In this document: positions 19,487 through 27,949 of the stretch, in pieces
Numbering within the stretch: position 1 is the stretch's first letter
Layout: every line of letters starts with the position of its first letter
Assembly (NCBI RefSeq): GCF_029360665.1
Contig: NZ_JARDUB010000005.1
Location: 1 to 64,000 of the forward strand
DNA length: 64,000 nucleotides
Source of the DNA: Eudoraea chungangensis
Lineage (GTDB): Bacteria > Bacteroidota > Bacteroidia > Flavobacteriales > Flavobacteriaceae
Direction of reading: 5' to 3'
The notes under the pieces: model-generated
What the model saw: the letters and a program-made list of their open reading frames with translations, nothing else
What the model was told of the DNA's origin: nothing
Database searches by the model: none
Translations under genes and position numbers: made by a program

Positions 19487-21115
19487 ATGCTTGTTCCACT
19501 AAAAAAAACAAAGGCTTTACTTATAGTTCTAATGGTCTTCTTAATTCTTCCTGACCTGAAAGGACAGGAAGTAGTGACTGGAAAAAATGTCGCGGTTACA
19601 AATACAACCTCTGGAAAGGTAAGAGGCTATATTCACAATGGCATATATACCTATAAGGGAATACCTTACGCTAAAGCAGAGCGTTTTATGCCTCCCGTCG
19701 ATGCAGATTCATGGGAAGGCATTCGAAGTTCTACTACCTATGGCCCAGTTGCGCCATTAATTAAGCCTACCACTTCTGTTCAAGACGAACCTGAATTTGT
19801 TTTTGATCATGACTGGGGTTATCCAAACGAAGATTGTCTTCGTGTAAATGTGTGGACTCCAGCCATAAGCGACAATAAAAAGCGCCCCGTACTTTTTTGG
19901 ATACACGGCGGCGGTTTTACCGCTGGGTCTAGTCAGGAACTCCCATCTACTGACGGAGAAAACTTAAGTAAGAAAGGAGATGTAGTAGTTGTATCTATAA
20001 ACCATCGCCTAAACGTGCTTGGTTTTTTAGACCTTTCGGCCTATGGAGAAAAATACAAGCATTCTGCCAATACTAGTATGCTAGACATTATCGCGGCCCT
20101 CAAATGGACCAAGGCAAACATTGTAAACTTTGGCGGAGATCCTAACAACATCACCATCTTTGGACAGTCTGGTGGTGGAGCAAAGGTTAATACCCTAATG
20201 GCTATGCCAAAAGCCAAAGGGTTATTCCATAAAGCCATTAACCAAAGTGGCTCTTTTAGAATGGCCGTATTAGAAAAAGAAGACACCCAGGAAATTGGAG
20301 CTGAAGTTCTTAAGCAATTAAATTTAGAACCCAGTTTGGTAGATAGCCTACAGACCATTCCGTTCGAAGTACTTGCCAAGGCAAGTAGTAAAGCCTTAAA
20401 AGTGGTAGAGGAAAAGAGAAATGCTGCTGGTAAGCCCGTTATTGGATTTGGATTAAATTGGGGACCCAGTAGGGATGGAACAGATATCCCATACCAGGTG
20501 GCCTCAGAAGAAGCCTACGAAATGTCTAAAAACATACCCTTATTAATAGGTACGGTAAAGAACGAATTTGCCCCTTTTGCCAATATGCGTTTTGTAGAGG
20601 CCAGCGAAGAGGATATAATGCAACATATAAAAACACAGTACAAAGAAAAATCTGATGCCTACATTAAGGCAGTAAAAAAAGCTTATCCAGAAGATACCGC
20701 CGCCAAGGACCTGATAGACGTAGACCTAATGTTTAGACCGGGGGCTGTGGCGCAAGCAAATGACAAAGCTTCCTTAAAAGGAGGTGCTGCCGTGTACATG
20801 TATCTCTTTACCTGGCAATCTCCTGTTTTCGATGGAAAATATAAAAGTCTTCACTGTATGGAACTGCCTTTTGTTTTTGACAATATTGAGAGGGGAAAGA
20901 ATATGACTGGAGGTGGTGTTGAGGCACATCAGTTAGCAGACAAAGTTAGTAGAGCCTGGTTGAATTTTGCCAGAAATGGAGATCCCAACCATTCCGGATT
21001 GCCTACATGGCCTGCCTATACGCCAGATAATACAGCTACCATGCATTTAGACAACAACTGTGCGTTAAAACCACAAATGGACAAGGAACTATTTCAATTG
21101 ATTTCTTCCAAATAA
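19487..21115 (+). CDS. Secreted type B carboxylesterase
   Basis: Carboxylesterase/lipase family hydrolase, 542 residues from the chosen start. Family landmarks in order: EDCLRVNVW, the oxyanion-hole HGGGF, the nucleophile elbow GQSGGGA, an acidic residue in GTVKNEFAPF, and the catalytic His in HCMELPFVF. An in-frame GTG at 19451 would add 12 residues. I prefer the ATG at 19487 because it opens a clean signal peptide (MLVPLKKTKALLIVLMVF) ending near LKGQ. The protein is probably periplasmic or outer-membrane associated and cleaves ester substrates not identifiable here. It is followed after 41 bp by a haem-binding-domain gene and may share a transcript with it. Confidence 0.88.
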   Translation: MLVPLKKTKALLIVLMVFLILPDLKGQEVVTGKNVAVTNTTSGKVRGYIHNGIYTYKGIPYAKAERFMPPVDADSWEGIRSSTTYGPVAPLIKPTTSVQDEPEFVFDHDWGYPNEDCLRVNVWTPAISDNKKRPVLFWIHGGGFTAGSSQELPSTDGENLSKKGDVVVVSINHRLNVLGFLDLSAYGEKYKHSANTSMLDIIAALKWTKANIVNFGGDPNNITIFGQSGGGAKVNTLMAMPKAKGLFHKAINQSGSFRMAVLEKEDTQEIGAEVLKQLNLEPSLVDSLQTIPFEVLAKASSKALKVVEEKRNAAGKPVIGFGLNWGPSRDGTDIPYQVASEEAYEMSKNIPLLIGTVKNEFAPFANMRFVEASEEDIMQHIKTQYKEKSDAYIKAVKKAYPEDTAAKDLIDVDLMFRPGAVAQANDKASLKGGAAVYMYLFTWQSPVFDGKYKSLHCMELPFVFDNIERGKNMTGGGVEAHQLADKVSRAWLNFARNGDPNHSGLPTWPAYTPDNTATMHLDNNCALKPQMDKELFQLISSK

Positions 21116-21156
21116 GAATTTTAATAAACCTATTCAAAATACTTAATACCTATACA

Positions 21157-21651
21157 ATGCTTAAAAAAATCCTCTTAGCCCTCCTGGCTATCTTAGTTCT
21201 CATCCAATTTTTTCGCCCAGAGCAAAATATTTCTGGAGATCTCACCTATGACATTAGTAAAAAATACAACATTCCAGAAGACGTAAATCAACTTTTAAAA
21301 GTGGCGTGTAACGATTGTCATTCCAATAACACGGTCTACCCCTGGTATGCCAATGTGCAACCTGTGGCCTGGTGGATTAATGACCATATTGAAGATGGGA
21401 AACGCCATTTAAATTTTTCAGAATTTATCCATAGACCTATAGCAATACAAAATCATAAGCTAGAAGAGACCATTGAGATGGTGGAAGATCATGAAATGCC
21501 TTTAGAGTCCTATACCAATTTTGGTCTTCATGCAGAGGCAAATCTAAGTGCGGAAGAACGGAATAAAATCATTGCTTGGGCAGAGAGGCAAATGCAGTAT
21601 TTAAAGGATGCCTATCCTGCAGATAGTTTGGTAATGCCAAAAAGGAAATAA
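21157..21651 (+). CDS. Haem-binding domain protein (CxxCH)
   Basis: Protein of 164 residues with one N-terminal hydrophobic segment (residues 2-18, signal or anchor), followed by a periplasmic domain. The motif CNDCHSNNTVYPWYANVQP is the CxxCH haem-attachment site and conserved neighbourhood of the Haem_bd family. HEMPLESYT and a C-terminal WAERQ helix also fit that family. It is likely a small periplasmic c-type cytochrome-like protein. A redox partner is not evident nearby. It lies 41 bp downstream of the esterase on the same strand. Confidence 0.8.
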   Translation: MLKKILLALLAILVLIQFFRPEQNISGDLTYDISKKYNIPEDVNQLLKVACNDCHSNNTVYPWYANVQPVAWWINDHIEDGKRHLNFSEFIHRPIAIQNHKLEETIEMVEDHEMPLESYTNFGLHAEANLSAEERNKIIAWAERQMQYLKDAYPADSLVMPKRK

Positions 21652-21720
21652 AGTAGGTAATTGGATGATTTATGTAGCAATTTTATTGAAACCTTTGTTC
21701 TATCTACACTAAATGCCCAG

Positions 21721-22353
21721 TTAGTCTTCGTAGAAAATCAGGTCCTGCTCTTCCATGGTCTCCACAACAATTTTTACATAATCATTAATGGCATTTTTAA
21801 TCTTTTTAGGCTCGGCAATTTCTATAATTCCCCGCCAAATTAATTGCCTCTCCTTTCCAATACAAATACAATAAAGGGAAGATTCAGCCACATAGACCGT
21901 TTCTTCTGCATAGGCCTCAGGTTCAAAGTAGAGATCCTGATGAGAAAGGTAGTCTTCCTTAAAGTCTCCGTAATAATTATCCAAATTAGCCATACTCTTT
22001 CTAAAGGTCTGTCTATTTTCGGAGCCTAAAATTTTTGTGAATAAAATAGCATCAAAATCTCTTTCAAGTAGAGTTTCTTCTACTTCGTCCAATTCTTCTT
22101 CTGTCCTGGAATTATCAGTAAAACCAATATCAAAAACATCCAGACTCCGCATAGACTCCACATCTCTTTTTGAAAACTCCTTTTGCATCTTTAACTCAAA
22201 GTCTGCCTGTACCTCTTCATTAGAAGTCATACCCACAATTAACACCTTTTGAGCATCAAAAATTACAATTTCCGGATCCTTCCAACTACTCACCAGATCA
22301 GAGGAAGAACAACCCACAAGAAAAACCATTATTAAATAGCCAAATCTCTTCAT
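21721..22353 (-). CDS. Lipoprotein of unknown function
   Basis: A 210-residue protein with a lipobox-bearing signal (FGYLIMVFLVGCSSS), so it is probably lipidated at Cys15. The mature part begins SSDLVSSWKDPEI, a start typical of DUF4136-like lipoproteins, and continues with an alpha/beta pattern (KVLIVGMTSNEEVQADFE). The C-terminus is acidic. It lies 7 bp after the gene at 22361-22804 and is presumably co-transcribed with it. Function is not known. It sits at the edge of the stress cluster. Confidence 0.65.
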   Translation of the reverse strand: MKRFGYLIMVFLVGCSSSDLVSSWKDPEIVIFDAQKVLIVGMTSNEEVQADFELKMQKEFSKRDVESMRSLDVFDIGFTDNSRTEEELDEVEETLLERDFDAILFTKILGSENRQTFRKSMANLDNYYGDFKEDYLSHQDLYFEPEAYAEETVYVAESSLYCICIGKERQLIWRGIIEIAEPKKIKNAINDYVKIVVETMEEQDLIFYED

Positions 22354-22360
22354 TACATAA

Positions 22361-22804
22361 TCAGTTTAAAAGTCTTTTACTCTTTTCTTTTTTTAATATT
22401 TCAGCGATAAAAGCGAACAATCTTGTTTTTAAATCTTTATATCTTTTAAAATAATTTGATGTTTCCCGGAGCAATTCATGATGTTCATTCCGATAATGCC
22501 TTTCCAAATCTAACTCATCCTTTTCATCCATCATAATTTCCAGCCCATTTTGATGCTTCTGAATTCGTGTAATAATGGCTTCTATCTTCCCTTCCTCTTC
22601 TGTAATGGCCTCAACAAAGTCTTTAGTTTGTTTAAAGAATTTTTTATCCATCAACTGCGGGCTGTAGTGTTTTATGAGATAGTTTAGAAAGCATTGTTCA
22701 TCCTTAATAAAGCTTAATTCGGATAACCACTCAAGTGTTGTTTCGTGCATTTCCTCAGGGTTTATCCACTCAATATAACGATGTATTTTGGCATTGTTTC
22801 TCAT
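22361..22804 (-). CDS. Helical protein of unknown function, probable paralogue of 22915-23343 and 38220-38657
   Basis: A 147-residue, highly charged, almost entirely helical soluble protein with no signal. It follows the pattern of two other genes here: FI.DE..FL.YLI..Y near residues 32-50, a central heptad-like region with acidic and basic runs, a mid-protein YRNEHHEL segment, and a C-terminal helix (TRLFAFIAEILKK). I do not recognise a named family. It is downstream of 22915-23343 with a 110-bp gap and may belong to the same transcript. Confidence 0.6.
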   Translation of the reverse strand: MRNNAKIHRYIEWINPEEMHETTLEWLSELSFIKDEQCFLNYLIKHYSPQLMDKKFFKQTKDFVEAITEEEGKIEAIITRIQKHQNGLEIMMDEKDELDLERHYRNEHHELLRETSNYFKRYKDLKTRLFAFIAEILKKEKSKRLLN

Positions 22805-22914
22805 TCTAAAAACTTTAGATTGTCCTTAATAATTTTAGCCTTTTTAGTCTAAAATGGAATTTACCCTTAATTGAATGCATTTAAAACTCCTACATAAGAA
22901 CAATGGAACGGATA

Positions 22915-23343
22915 CTAGTTGTCTGGCCTGTGCTTCCTTAAAATTCCACCCGCGTAATTGAATATCTCGGCTTTTAGCTGTTGGAACTCTAAAGTAAATT
23001 TTGCCATTTTTAACTGCATCATTTTATACTCCTCATAGAGTTCTAAATCTGTTTTGGAACCCTTGCCCTCTATTGCACCGCCAATTCTTCCTTCCGACTC
23101 ACAAAGAAGAGTTTTAAGTTGTTCTTTTTCTTTTTTTAACTTTTCAAGTGCGCTTAAATAAAGCTGTAGCTTCTCGAATAAATTAGGGGTATCTGGCTCA
23201 AAAACATAAGAGTGTAAGAGCTTTTCTATAAAAATAAATTCGTCCGAAATAAAGCACAAAGAAGATCTGTATTCTTGGAGTTTTGCATGTATTTTTTCCA
23301 AGCTAAATTCCGATTCTATATCTATTGTATTCTTTTGTTCCAT
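22915..23343 (-). CDS. Helical protein of unknown function preceded by a regulon site
   Basis: A 142-residue coiled-coil-rich cytosolic protein (LQEYRSSLCFISDEFIFIEKL near the N-terminus, then a heptad-like region with LSALEKLKKEKEQLKTLL). Its pattern resembles 22361-22804 and 38220-38657, suggesting a small paralogous family. A perfect 14-bp palindrome lies 50 bp upstream of the start with a -7-like box at the right distance, so it is probably activated by the CRP-type regulator of this cluster. Function unknown. Confidence 0.65.
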   Translation of the reverse strand: MEQKNTIDIESEFSLEKIHAKLQEYRSSLCFISDEFIFIEKLLHSYVFEPDTPNLFEKLQLYLSALEKLKKEKEQLKTLLCESEGRIGGAIEGKGSKTDLELYEEYKMMQLKMAKFTLEFQQLKAEIFNYAGGILRKHRPDN

Positions 23344-23362
23344 GATAATTCCATTAGCCCAC

Positions 23363-23406
23363 TAAAGTTAGTATTAGCAGTATAGGATGGCAATGATTTA
23401 AATCAT
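23363..23406 (-). promoter_or_regulatory. CRP/FNR-type class II promoter for 22915-23343
   Basis: Perfect palindrome ATGATTTAAATCAT at 23393-23406. On the minus strand a -7-like box TAACTTTA lies at 23363-23370. The palindrome centre is 33.5 bp from the first T of TTTA, the spacing seen at most sites of this cluster. Confidence 0.75.
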
Positions 23407-23500
23407 GCCTATAATAAATGAAAGTAACTTACCGCTAATAGAATTTTATACTAATCCCTAAAAAACAGTGACCCCCCTCTTTGTAATAATTATTGGGAGT

Positions 23501-23902
23501 TTAAGTATAAAAATCACGAACCCACGCCATTACCTGATTATCCGTCATACTGTCGGCCGTTTTTACAGCCTTAATTTTTCTTGCCAGGTCGTTGTATTTG
23601 CCCTCCCACTCTTTTTGCAAGGCTCTTCCGGTTTCTGCCGGTCCAAAAACAACAATACAATCGGCTTTCTTGCTCTGTGCAGCTAATTCTCCAAAGTATT
23701 GTTTTAGCTGTTGTTTTTCTTTTTCTAAATATTTACTGTCCTGAACAACGTCTTGAGGACCCCACCTAGTTTTGGATCTGGAACCTCCTCTCGGATTGAA
23801 AAAATCTAGGTTTGAAAAGACGGTTTTCATCTTTACTACTTCCCCCTCCACAGAGACTATATGTGCTTTCTCCTTATCTATCCATATGCCAAGTTTTATC
23901 AT
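23501..23902 (-). CDS. Small RNase H-fold/eRF1-domain-like protein
   Basis: A 133-residue soluble protein. It opens with a strand pattern GIWIDKEKAHIVSVEGE and has a central ADCIVVFGPAETGRALQKEW segment, followed by IKAVKTADSMTDNQVMAWVRDFY. This resembles the C-terminal eRF1-like (baeRF or host-attachment) fold found in many bacterial proteins near stress genes; that assignment is from pattern memory and should be searched. It is the last gene of a probable operon after three universal stress proteins, 51 bp behind the nearest. Confidence 0.6.
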   Translation of the reverse strand: MIKLGIWIDKEKAHIVSVEGEVVKMKTVFSNLDFFNPRGGSRSKTRWGPQDVVQDSKYLEKEKQQLKQYFGELAAQSKKADCIVVFGPAETGRALQKEWEGKYNDLARKIKAVKTADSMTDNQVMAWVRDFYT

Positions 23903-23953
23903 AATATAGTGTTTAAATCAGTTTAAAAAAATTCCCCGTGAAAATCGGCTAGT

Positions 23954-24802
23954 CTAGTTATTACATGGAATAATTAGCAGTGGTATCTCTACAGACATGC
24001 ATAATTCTTCAAGTATTGGTTTCTGTATGAGCCGGTTAAAAAGGCCATGTTCATAATGCATCATAACTAGCATATCTATGTCCAATTCCTTTATAAATGT
24101 ATCAATAACCTTGCTTTTATTTGAAAACTTTGGCATAAAATACATACTGTGGTTAAGATGTGCCATGTATTTTTTAAGCGTTGCCATATTCGCTTTTTGT
24201 CGGATACTTAAATCTTCCTTCTCTTTAACATGAACAGTAAAAACCTTCGAATTCCATTCCCCGGCTAATGTTAGCAGAGGAAACAAAACTCTGGCATGGA
24301 AATAGTTCTTATAATCCGTAGCAAATGCCACATGGCGTGGTGCACTATATTCGTACGCCTCAGGGACTATCAAGATAGGACAGTTTCTTACTTTTTCAAT
24401 AGACTCCTTTACCTGGTTCCCGGATAACAAGGCAGTTAATCCCTTTTTCTTACCGTTCCCCAAAACCAACAAATCAATCTTTAGACGGGCAGCCAAGTCT
24501 TTTAGTGTCTCTTGAAGATTACCTTTTTCGGAAACTATATCATAGCTATGTTTTGGATTTGGAACGTCTAGGTTTATTCGATGCAGGGTAGACAAAAGAG
24601 CTGCTTTGGACAAGTCCCCAGGATTTAAGGGCTCTTGCAAATCTTCACTGGCCATAGTGTAGTTTGTAATACGCCTTTTGTGCAAATAATAGGTGTTGAG
24701 CAAATAGAAATGGCATTCTTTTTTCTCAAACAATTTAGTAATATAAAACAAGGCATTGTAAGCCTCATTAGAAAAGTCTGTAGCAAAAACTATGTTCTTC
24801 AT
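23954..24802 (-). CDS. Tandem universal stress protein, degenerate ATP motif
   Basis: A 282-residue protein with two UspA domains (about 1-145 and 155-282). The N-terminus IVFATDFSNEAYNALFYI is the usual Usp strand-helix start, and the second domain opens HVAFATDYKNYFHARVLFPL. The ATP-binding signature G-2x-G-9x-G(S/T) is degenerate: VLGNGKKKGLTALLSGNQ has no second glycine at the normal place. Third Usp gene in a minus-strand run with 15-bp spacing. Expression is probably from the divergent site near 26576. Confidence 0.85.
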   Translation of the reverse strand: MKNIVFATDFSNEAYNALFYITKLFEKKECHFYLLNTYYLHKRRITNYTMASEDLQEPLNPGDLSKAALLSTLHRINLDVPNPKHSYDIVSEKGNLQETLKDLAARLKIDLLVLGNGKKKGLTALLSGNQVKESIEKVRNCPILIVPEAYEYSAPRHVAFATDYKNYFHARVLFPLLTLAGEWNSKVFTVHVKEKEDLSIRQKANMATLKKYMAHLNHSMYFMPKFSNKSKVIDTFIKELDIDMLVMMHYEHGLFNRLIQKPILEELCMSVEIPLLIIPCNN

Positions 24803-24817
24803 GCTGCTTTATTTTAA

Positions 24818-25651
24818 TTAGGGGATTACCATAAAAGGAACCTCTATGTGAAAGCCAATTTTTTTAATCACTGGTTCAATAAATAAACGTTCCAAAAAAG
24901 TATGCTTGTTTTGGATCATGGCTAAAATATCTGCATTAGTTTGGGTTTGGAAATCGTGAATACCAGTAATTATCTCCTGACTGGGTAGTTCATGAAAACC
25001 TACCTCTAAACCACTTAAAATATCTTCTAACAGGCTTTTATTACTTTCTTGTTCTTCTGAAAGTGGGAATTCGTTACTAATATGGATTACATCTAAGTGA
25101 GCATTATGCTTCTTCACTAAAAACAGAAGGTCTTCCAATTGGTTTGAAGTATACTTTATTTCGTAATCGGTGGGAAACAATACCCTCTCAACATTCTTAT
25201 AATGATAAGCAGCGGGTATCGCCAAAACAGGGCAAGAGGCCTTTTTAATTACATGAACCGTATGTGTACCTAAGAATATTTCTTTTGCTCCCGTTGCACC
25301 CTGTGTTCCCATCACCACCAGGTTGGCTTCTTCGTTTGCTACGATTTCCAAAATTTCATCAACCAGAATATTAAAGGCTGAGCGCACAATAAATTGGTGC
25401 CTGGAGTTTTTAAACTTTTGTTTTAATTCTTTTTTCAGGGCTTCTAAATTATTTAAAGATTCTGACTGATATATATCTCCAAGACCTATTTGTCCAGGGC
25501 TTTGCAGCAAATACTCCGTTTGATAAATTGCCGGGGTATACGTATTTACCAAATAAAAAGTACAGGTTTCTTCTTTAAAAAGCTGTACAGCATAGCATAT
25601 AGCATTAAAAGCATTTTCAGAAAAATCTGTAGGAAGGATAATTTTTTTCAT
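24818..25651 (-). CDS. Tandem universal stress protein
   Basis: A 277-residue two-domain UspA protein (N-terminus IILPTDFSENAFNAICYAVQ; second domain from about residue 155, VLFPTDYEIKYTSNQLEDLL). The first domain has an intact ATP motif: GTQGATGAKEIFLGTHTV. The second domain lacks it, as is common in tandem Usp proteins. It lies between two other Usp genes, 15 bp from each, and so is most likely translated from a common message. Confidence 0.88.
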   Translation of the reverse strand: MKKIILPTDFSENAFNAICYAVQLFKEETCTFYLVNTYTPAIYQTEYLLQSPGQIGLGDIYQSESLNNLEALKKELKQKFKNSRHQFIVRSAFNILVDEILEIVANEEANLVVMGTQGATGAKEIFLGTHTVHVIKKASCPVLAIPAAYHYKNVERVLFPTDYEIKYTSNQLEDLLFLVKKHNAHLDVIHISNEFPLSEEQESNKSLLEDILSGLEVGFHELPSQEIITGIHDFQTQTNADILAMIQNKHTFLERLFIEPVIKKIGFHIEVPFMVIP

Positions 25652-25666
25652 GACTTTATTTTTAGG

Positions 25667-26515
25667 TTACCGATGTAAATTTTGAAAAACCAAAAATGGT
25701 ATTTTAATATGTAAGCCAATCTTTTCTAAGGTAGATTGATACAGTAAATCTTCTAAATGAGAGTGCTGGCTATTTACCATCACCAACATATCTATCTTAT
25801 TATGCAAAATATACTTTGTTATCGCCATTGTTTTGTCCTTTTCCTCGGTTGTTTCAAAACTCAAATGGGCTTTGTACAAACACTCCTTAAGGTAGTGCAT
25901 ATTATCTTCTTGTCTTATAGATAGTTTTTGAATTGGATTTATATAAAGCAAATGTATTGCAGATCTATATGAGCCGGCTATTTCACATAGAAACTTGAGT
26001 TCTCTTCTTTTATATGGAACCATATAATCTGATGGAAACAATATTTCCCTGGGCTCATGATAGGTATAGTCTTCCGGGATTGCAAGTACAGGGCACTGAA
26101 CATATTTCATTACCTGGACCGTGTTAGAGCCAAATGTAATTTGCCTATCATTCGTTTTTCCCCTAGTTCCCATAACCACACAGTCGGCATTTTCTAAATT
26201 TACCAAATTATTCACCTCATCAGTCAGAGATCCAAAAGCAGACAGCATTTTATACTTGTGCTTAGGATTCGGTAGACACTCATTTATCTTTTCTTCTAAA
26301 TGCAAAAGCTGCAAGTCTACTTTATCATATATCTTTTCTTTTCTTCTCTCCATCTCCTCCCTGCTTTTACTTTCGGATTCGTTATAGACTTCATCAGCAT
26401 AGGCATGTAACACGTACATATCGCACCTTGTATATTTAAAAAGTTTGGAGGCAAAATACAAGGCGTTAAAGGCATTCTTAGAAAAGTCTGTAGGAATAAC
26501 AATCTTTCGCATCAT
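25667..26515 (-). CDS. Tandem universal stress protein, first gene of Usp operon
   Basis: A 282-residue protein with two UspA domains (IVIPTDFSKNAFNALYFASK; second domain ILFPSDYMVPYKRRELKFL). The ATP motif GTRGKTNDRQITFGSNT in the first domain is intact. It heads a probable four-gene operon (25667-26515, 24818-25651, 23954-24802, 23501-23902). Its promoter shares one CRP-type palindrome with the divergently transcribed thioredoxin gene. Confidence 0.9.
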   Translation of the reverse strand: MMRKIVIPTDFSKNAFNALYFASKLFKYTRCDMYVLHAYADEVYNESESKSREEMERRKEKIYDKVDLQLLHLEEKINECLPNPKHKYKMLSAFGSLTDEVNNLVNLENADCVVMGTRGKTNDRQITFGSNTVQVMKYVQCPVLAIPEDYTYHEPREILFPSDYMVPYKRRELKFLCEIAGSYRSAIHLLYINPIQKLSIRQEDNMHYLKECLYKAHLSFETTEEKDKTMAITKYILHNKIDMLVMVNSQHSHLEDLLYQSTLEKIGLHIKIPFLVFQNLHR

Positions 26516-26539
26516 ATAAATCTTTATGAACTAACAAGC

Positions 26540-26613
26540 TAAATTTACGCACAATAACCATCCAATACTATGACAAAGATCAGTAATGAAATGGAGCATA
26601 TTTTTTATCTTTA
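26540..26613. promoter_or_regulatory. Divergent CRP/FNR-type promoter pair (Usp operon and thioredoxin)
   Basis: Near-palindrome ATGACAAAGATCAG at 26570-26583, centre 26576.5. To the left, on the minus strand, is a -7-like box TAAATTTA at 26540-26547. To the right, on the plus strand, is TATCTTTA at 26606-26613. Both are 33.5 bp from the palindrome centre to the first T of TTTA, so one bound dimer could activate both directions. Confidence 0.75.
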
Positions 26614-26631
26614 TTCATATTTTTATACCCT

Positions 26632-26931
26632 ATGAAAAAAGATTTTTTGTCTATTACTTCTGGCAACATACCCATATTAATAGATTTTTATGCAGACTGG
26701 TGCGGCCCGTGCAAAACCTTAGCTCCTATTTTAAAAGAAGTAAAAAAAGAATTGGGGGATTCGGTAAAAATAATCAAGATAGATGTAGATAAGAATCAGG
26801 CCCTAGCAACGAAGTTTCAGGTTAGAGGCGTCCCAACTATGATGCTCTTTAAGAACAACAAACAACTTTGGAGACAATCAGGTGTTCTTCCAAAAAATGA
26901 TATAATTACCATTGTTAAATCGCATCAATAA
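26632..26931 (+). CDS. Thioredoxin
   Basis: A 99-residue thioredoxin with the active site WCGPCK (residues about 23-28), the preceding ILIDFYAD strand, and the conserved cis-proline loop RGVPTMMLFKNNK. It is a cytosolic disulfide reductase. It is transcribed away from the Usp operon, with a CRP-type palindrome ending 49 bp upstream of the start, so it seems to be a dedicated stress-regulon thioredoxin and not necessarily the main housekeeping one. Confidence 0.93.
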   Translation: MKKDFLSITSGNIPILIDFYADWCGPCKTLAPILKEVKKELGDSVKIIKIDVDKNQALATKFQVRGVPTMMLFKNNKQLWRQSGVLPKNDIITIVKSHQ

Positions 26932-26999
26932 GTCGGACTAACAAAAACATAAACCCATTTTTAGTTTTAAAAGGTGTTGTTCCAAGTCCTTTTCTTTCG

Positions 27000-27839
27000 T
27001 TATTCGTGTAAGACCAGAAAAGGTATTTCCGTATGGTAGCTAATCTCTTCCACAGAAGGCTTAAAAAGAATTCTCTGAAAGTAATTTAAATTTTTTGCAA
27101 CCATGGCTACCATATCAATCTCTCGACTATCAACAAAACACTGAATGGAAGTTTCCAGGCGATTGCCTCTTACTAAATGGAAGCTATGATCTATTCCCCT
27201 GAGATAATCGTGTAAAAACTCCTTATTGGATTCTTGTTCTTCGTTTAATTTTTCCCCTTTTATGGATATATGCACAATTCTAAGAATTGCCTTATTCATC
27301 ACTGCCATGGCACTAAGTGTATCTAAGACCTTCATATCATAAGTCATGTGGTAGTCAGTCGGAAAAGCGATTTCCTTTATTCTTTTATATAAGGCGTCTT
27401 CAGGAATAGCAAGGAGGGGACATTTCACTTTGGTAATAACATCTCCAGTATTACTGCCAACAACAGCTCCCTTAAAACCCGTGGCTCCTTTGGTTCCCAT
27501 GATGATCATATCAATATTATTTTTCTCTACCTCCGCATTTATACCATCCACAAAAAAATCGTATAGAGCAATAGTCTTAAAAGAGTGTAATGTATTAGCA
27601 TTCCTTTCTTCTATTTTACAAAGTAATGCATGTATTCTTTTTTTACTCTCTTCAAGATATGCTTTTTGCAATTCTGAGCCGCTAGACCGTATGGAAGTAC
27701 CCGCTCCGGAATAAGGAGGAATCGGATTTATATGCAATAAATAAAACAAACATTTACTCTTTTTAAATAATTGCAAACCATATTCAATTGCATTGGAAGA
27801 GTTCTCAGAAAAATCTGTGGGAATCAGTATACGCTTCAT
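27000..27839 (-). CDS. Tandem universal stress protein
   Basis: A 279-residue two-domain UspA protein (ILIPTDFSENSSNAIEYGL; second half IAFPTDYHMTYDMKVLDTL). The first domain has an intact ATP motif, GTKGATGFKGAVVGSNT. It is convergent with the thioredoxin gene and monocistronic as far as spacing shows. A palindrome ATGAY-N4-RTCAT lies 48 bp upstream of its start. Confidence 0.9.
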   Translation of the reverse strand: MKRILIPTDFSENSSNAIEYGLQLFKKSKCLFYLLHINPIPPYSGAGTSIRSSGSELQKAYLEESKKRIHALLCKIEERNANTLHSFKTIALYDFFVDGINAEVEKNNIDMIIMGTKGATGFKGAVVGSNTGDVITKVKCPLLAIPEDALYKRIKEIAFPTDYHMTYDMKVLDTLSAMAVMNKAILRIVHISIKGEKLNEEQESNKEFLHDYLRGIDHSFHLVRGNRLETSIQCFVDSREIDMVAMVAKNLNYFQRILFKPSVEEISYHTEIPFLVLHE

Positions 27840-27857
27840 GGTCTTTTAGTTTAACAC

Positions 27858-27900
27858 TAAAGTATTGGTCTGTATAAGAATAGGAAATGATGCAAGTCAT
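27858..27900 (-). promoter_or_regulatory. CRP/FNR-type promoter for Usp gene 27000-27839
   Basis: Palindrome ATGATGCAAGTCAT at 27887-27900. On the minus strand, TACTTTA ends at 27858, with its TTTA starting 32.5 bp from the palindrome centre. This is one base shorter than most sites in the cluster, and the -7 box has a shortened TAnTTTA form. Confidence 0.6.
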
Positions 27901-27949
27901 GCTCTTACTCTTATAGCTGATAAAGCTTCTACTTAGCAAGAAAACCAAG

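Noticed and set aside
26586-26792. ORF overlapping thioredoxin in another frame
   Set aside because: The thioredoxin frame has a WCGPCK active site and full length; the other frame is a shadow.
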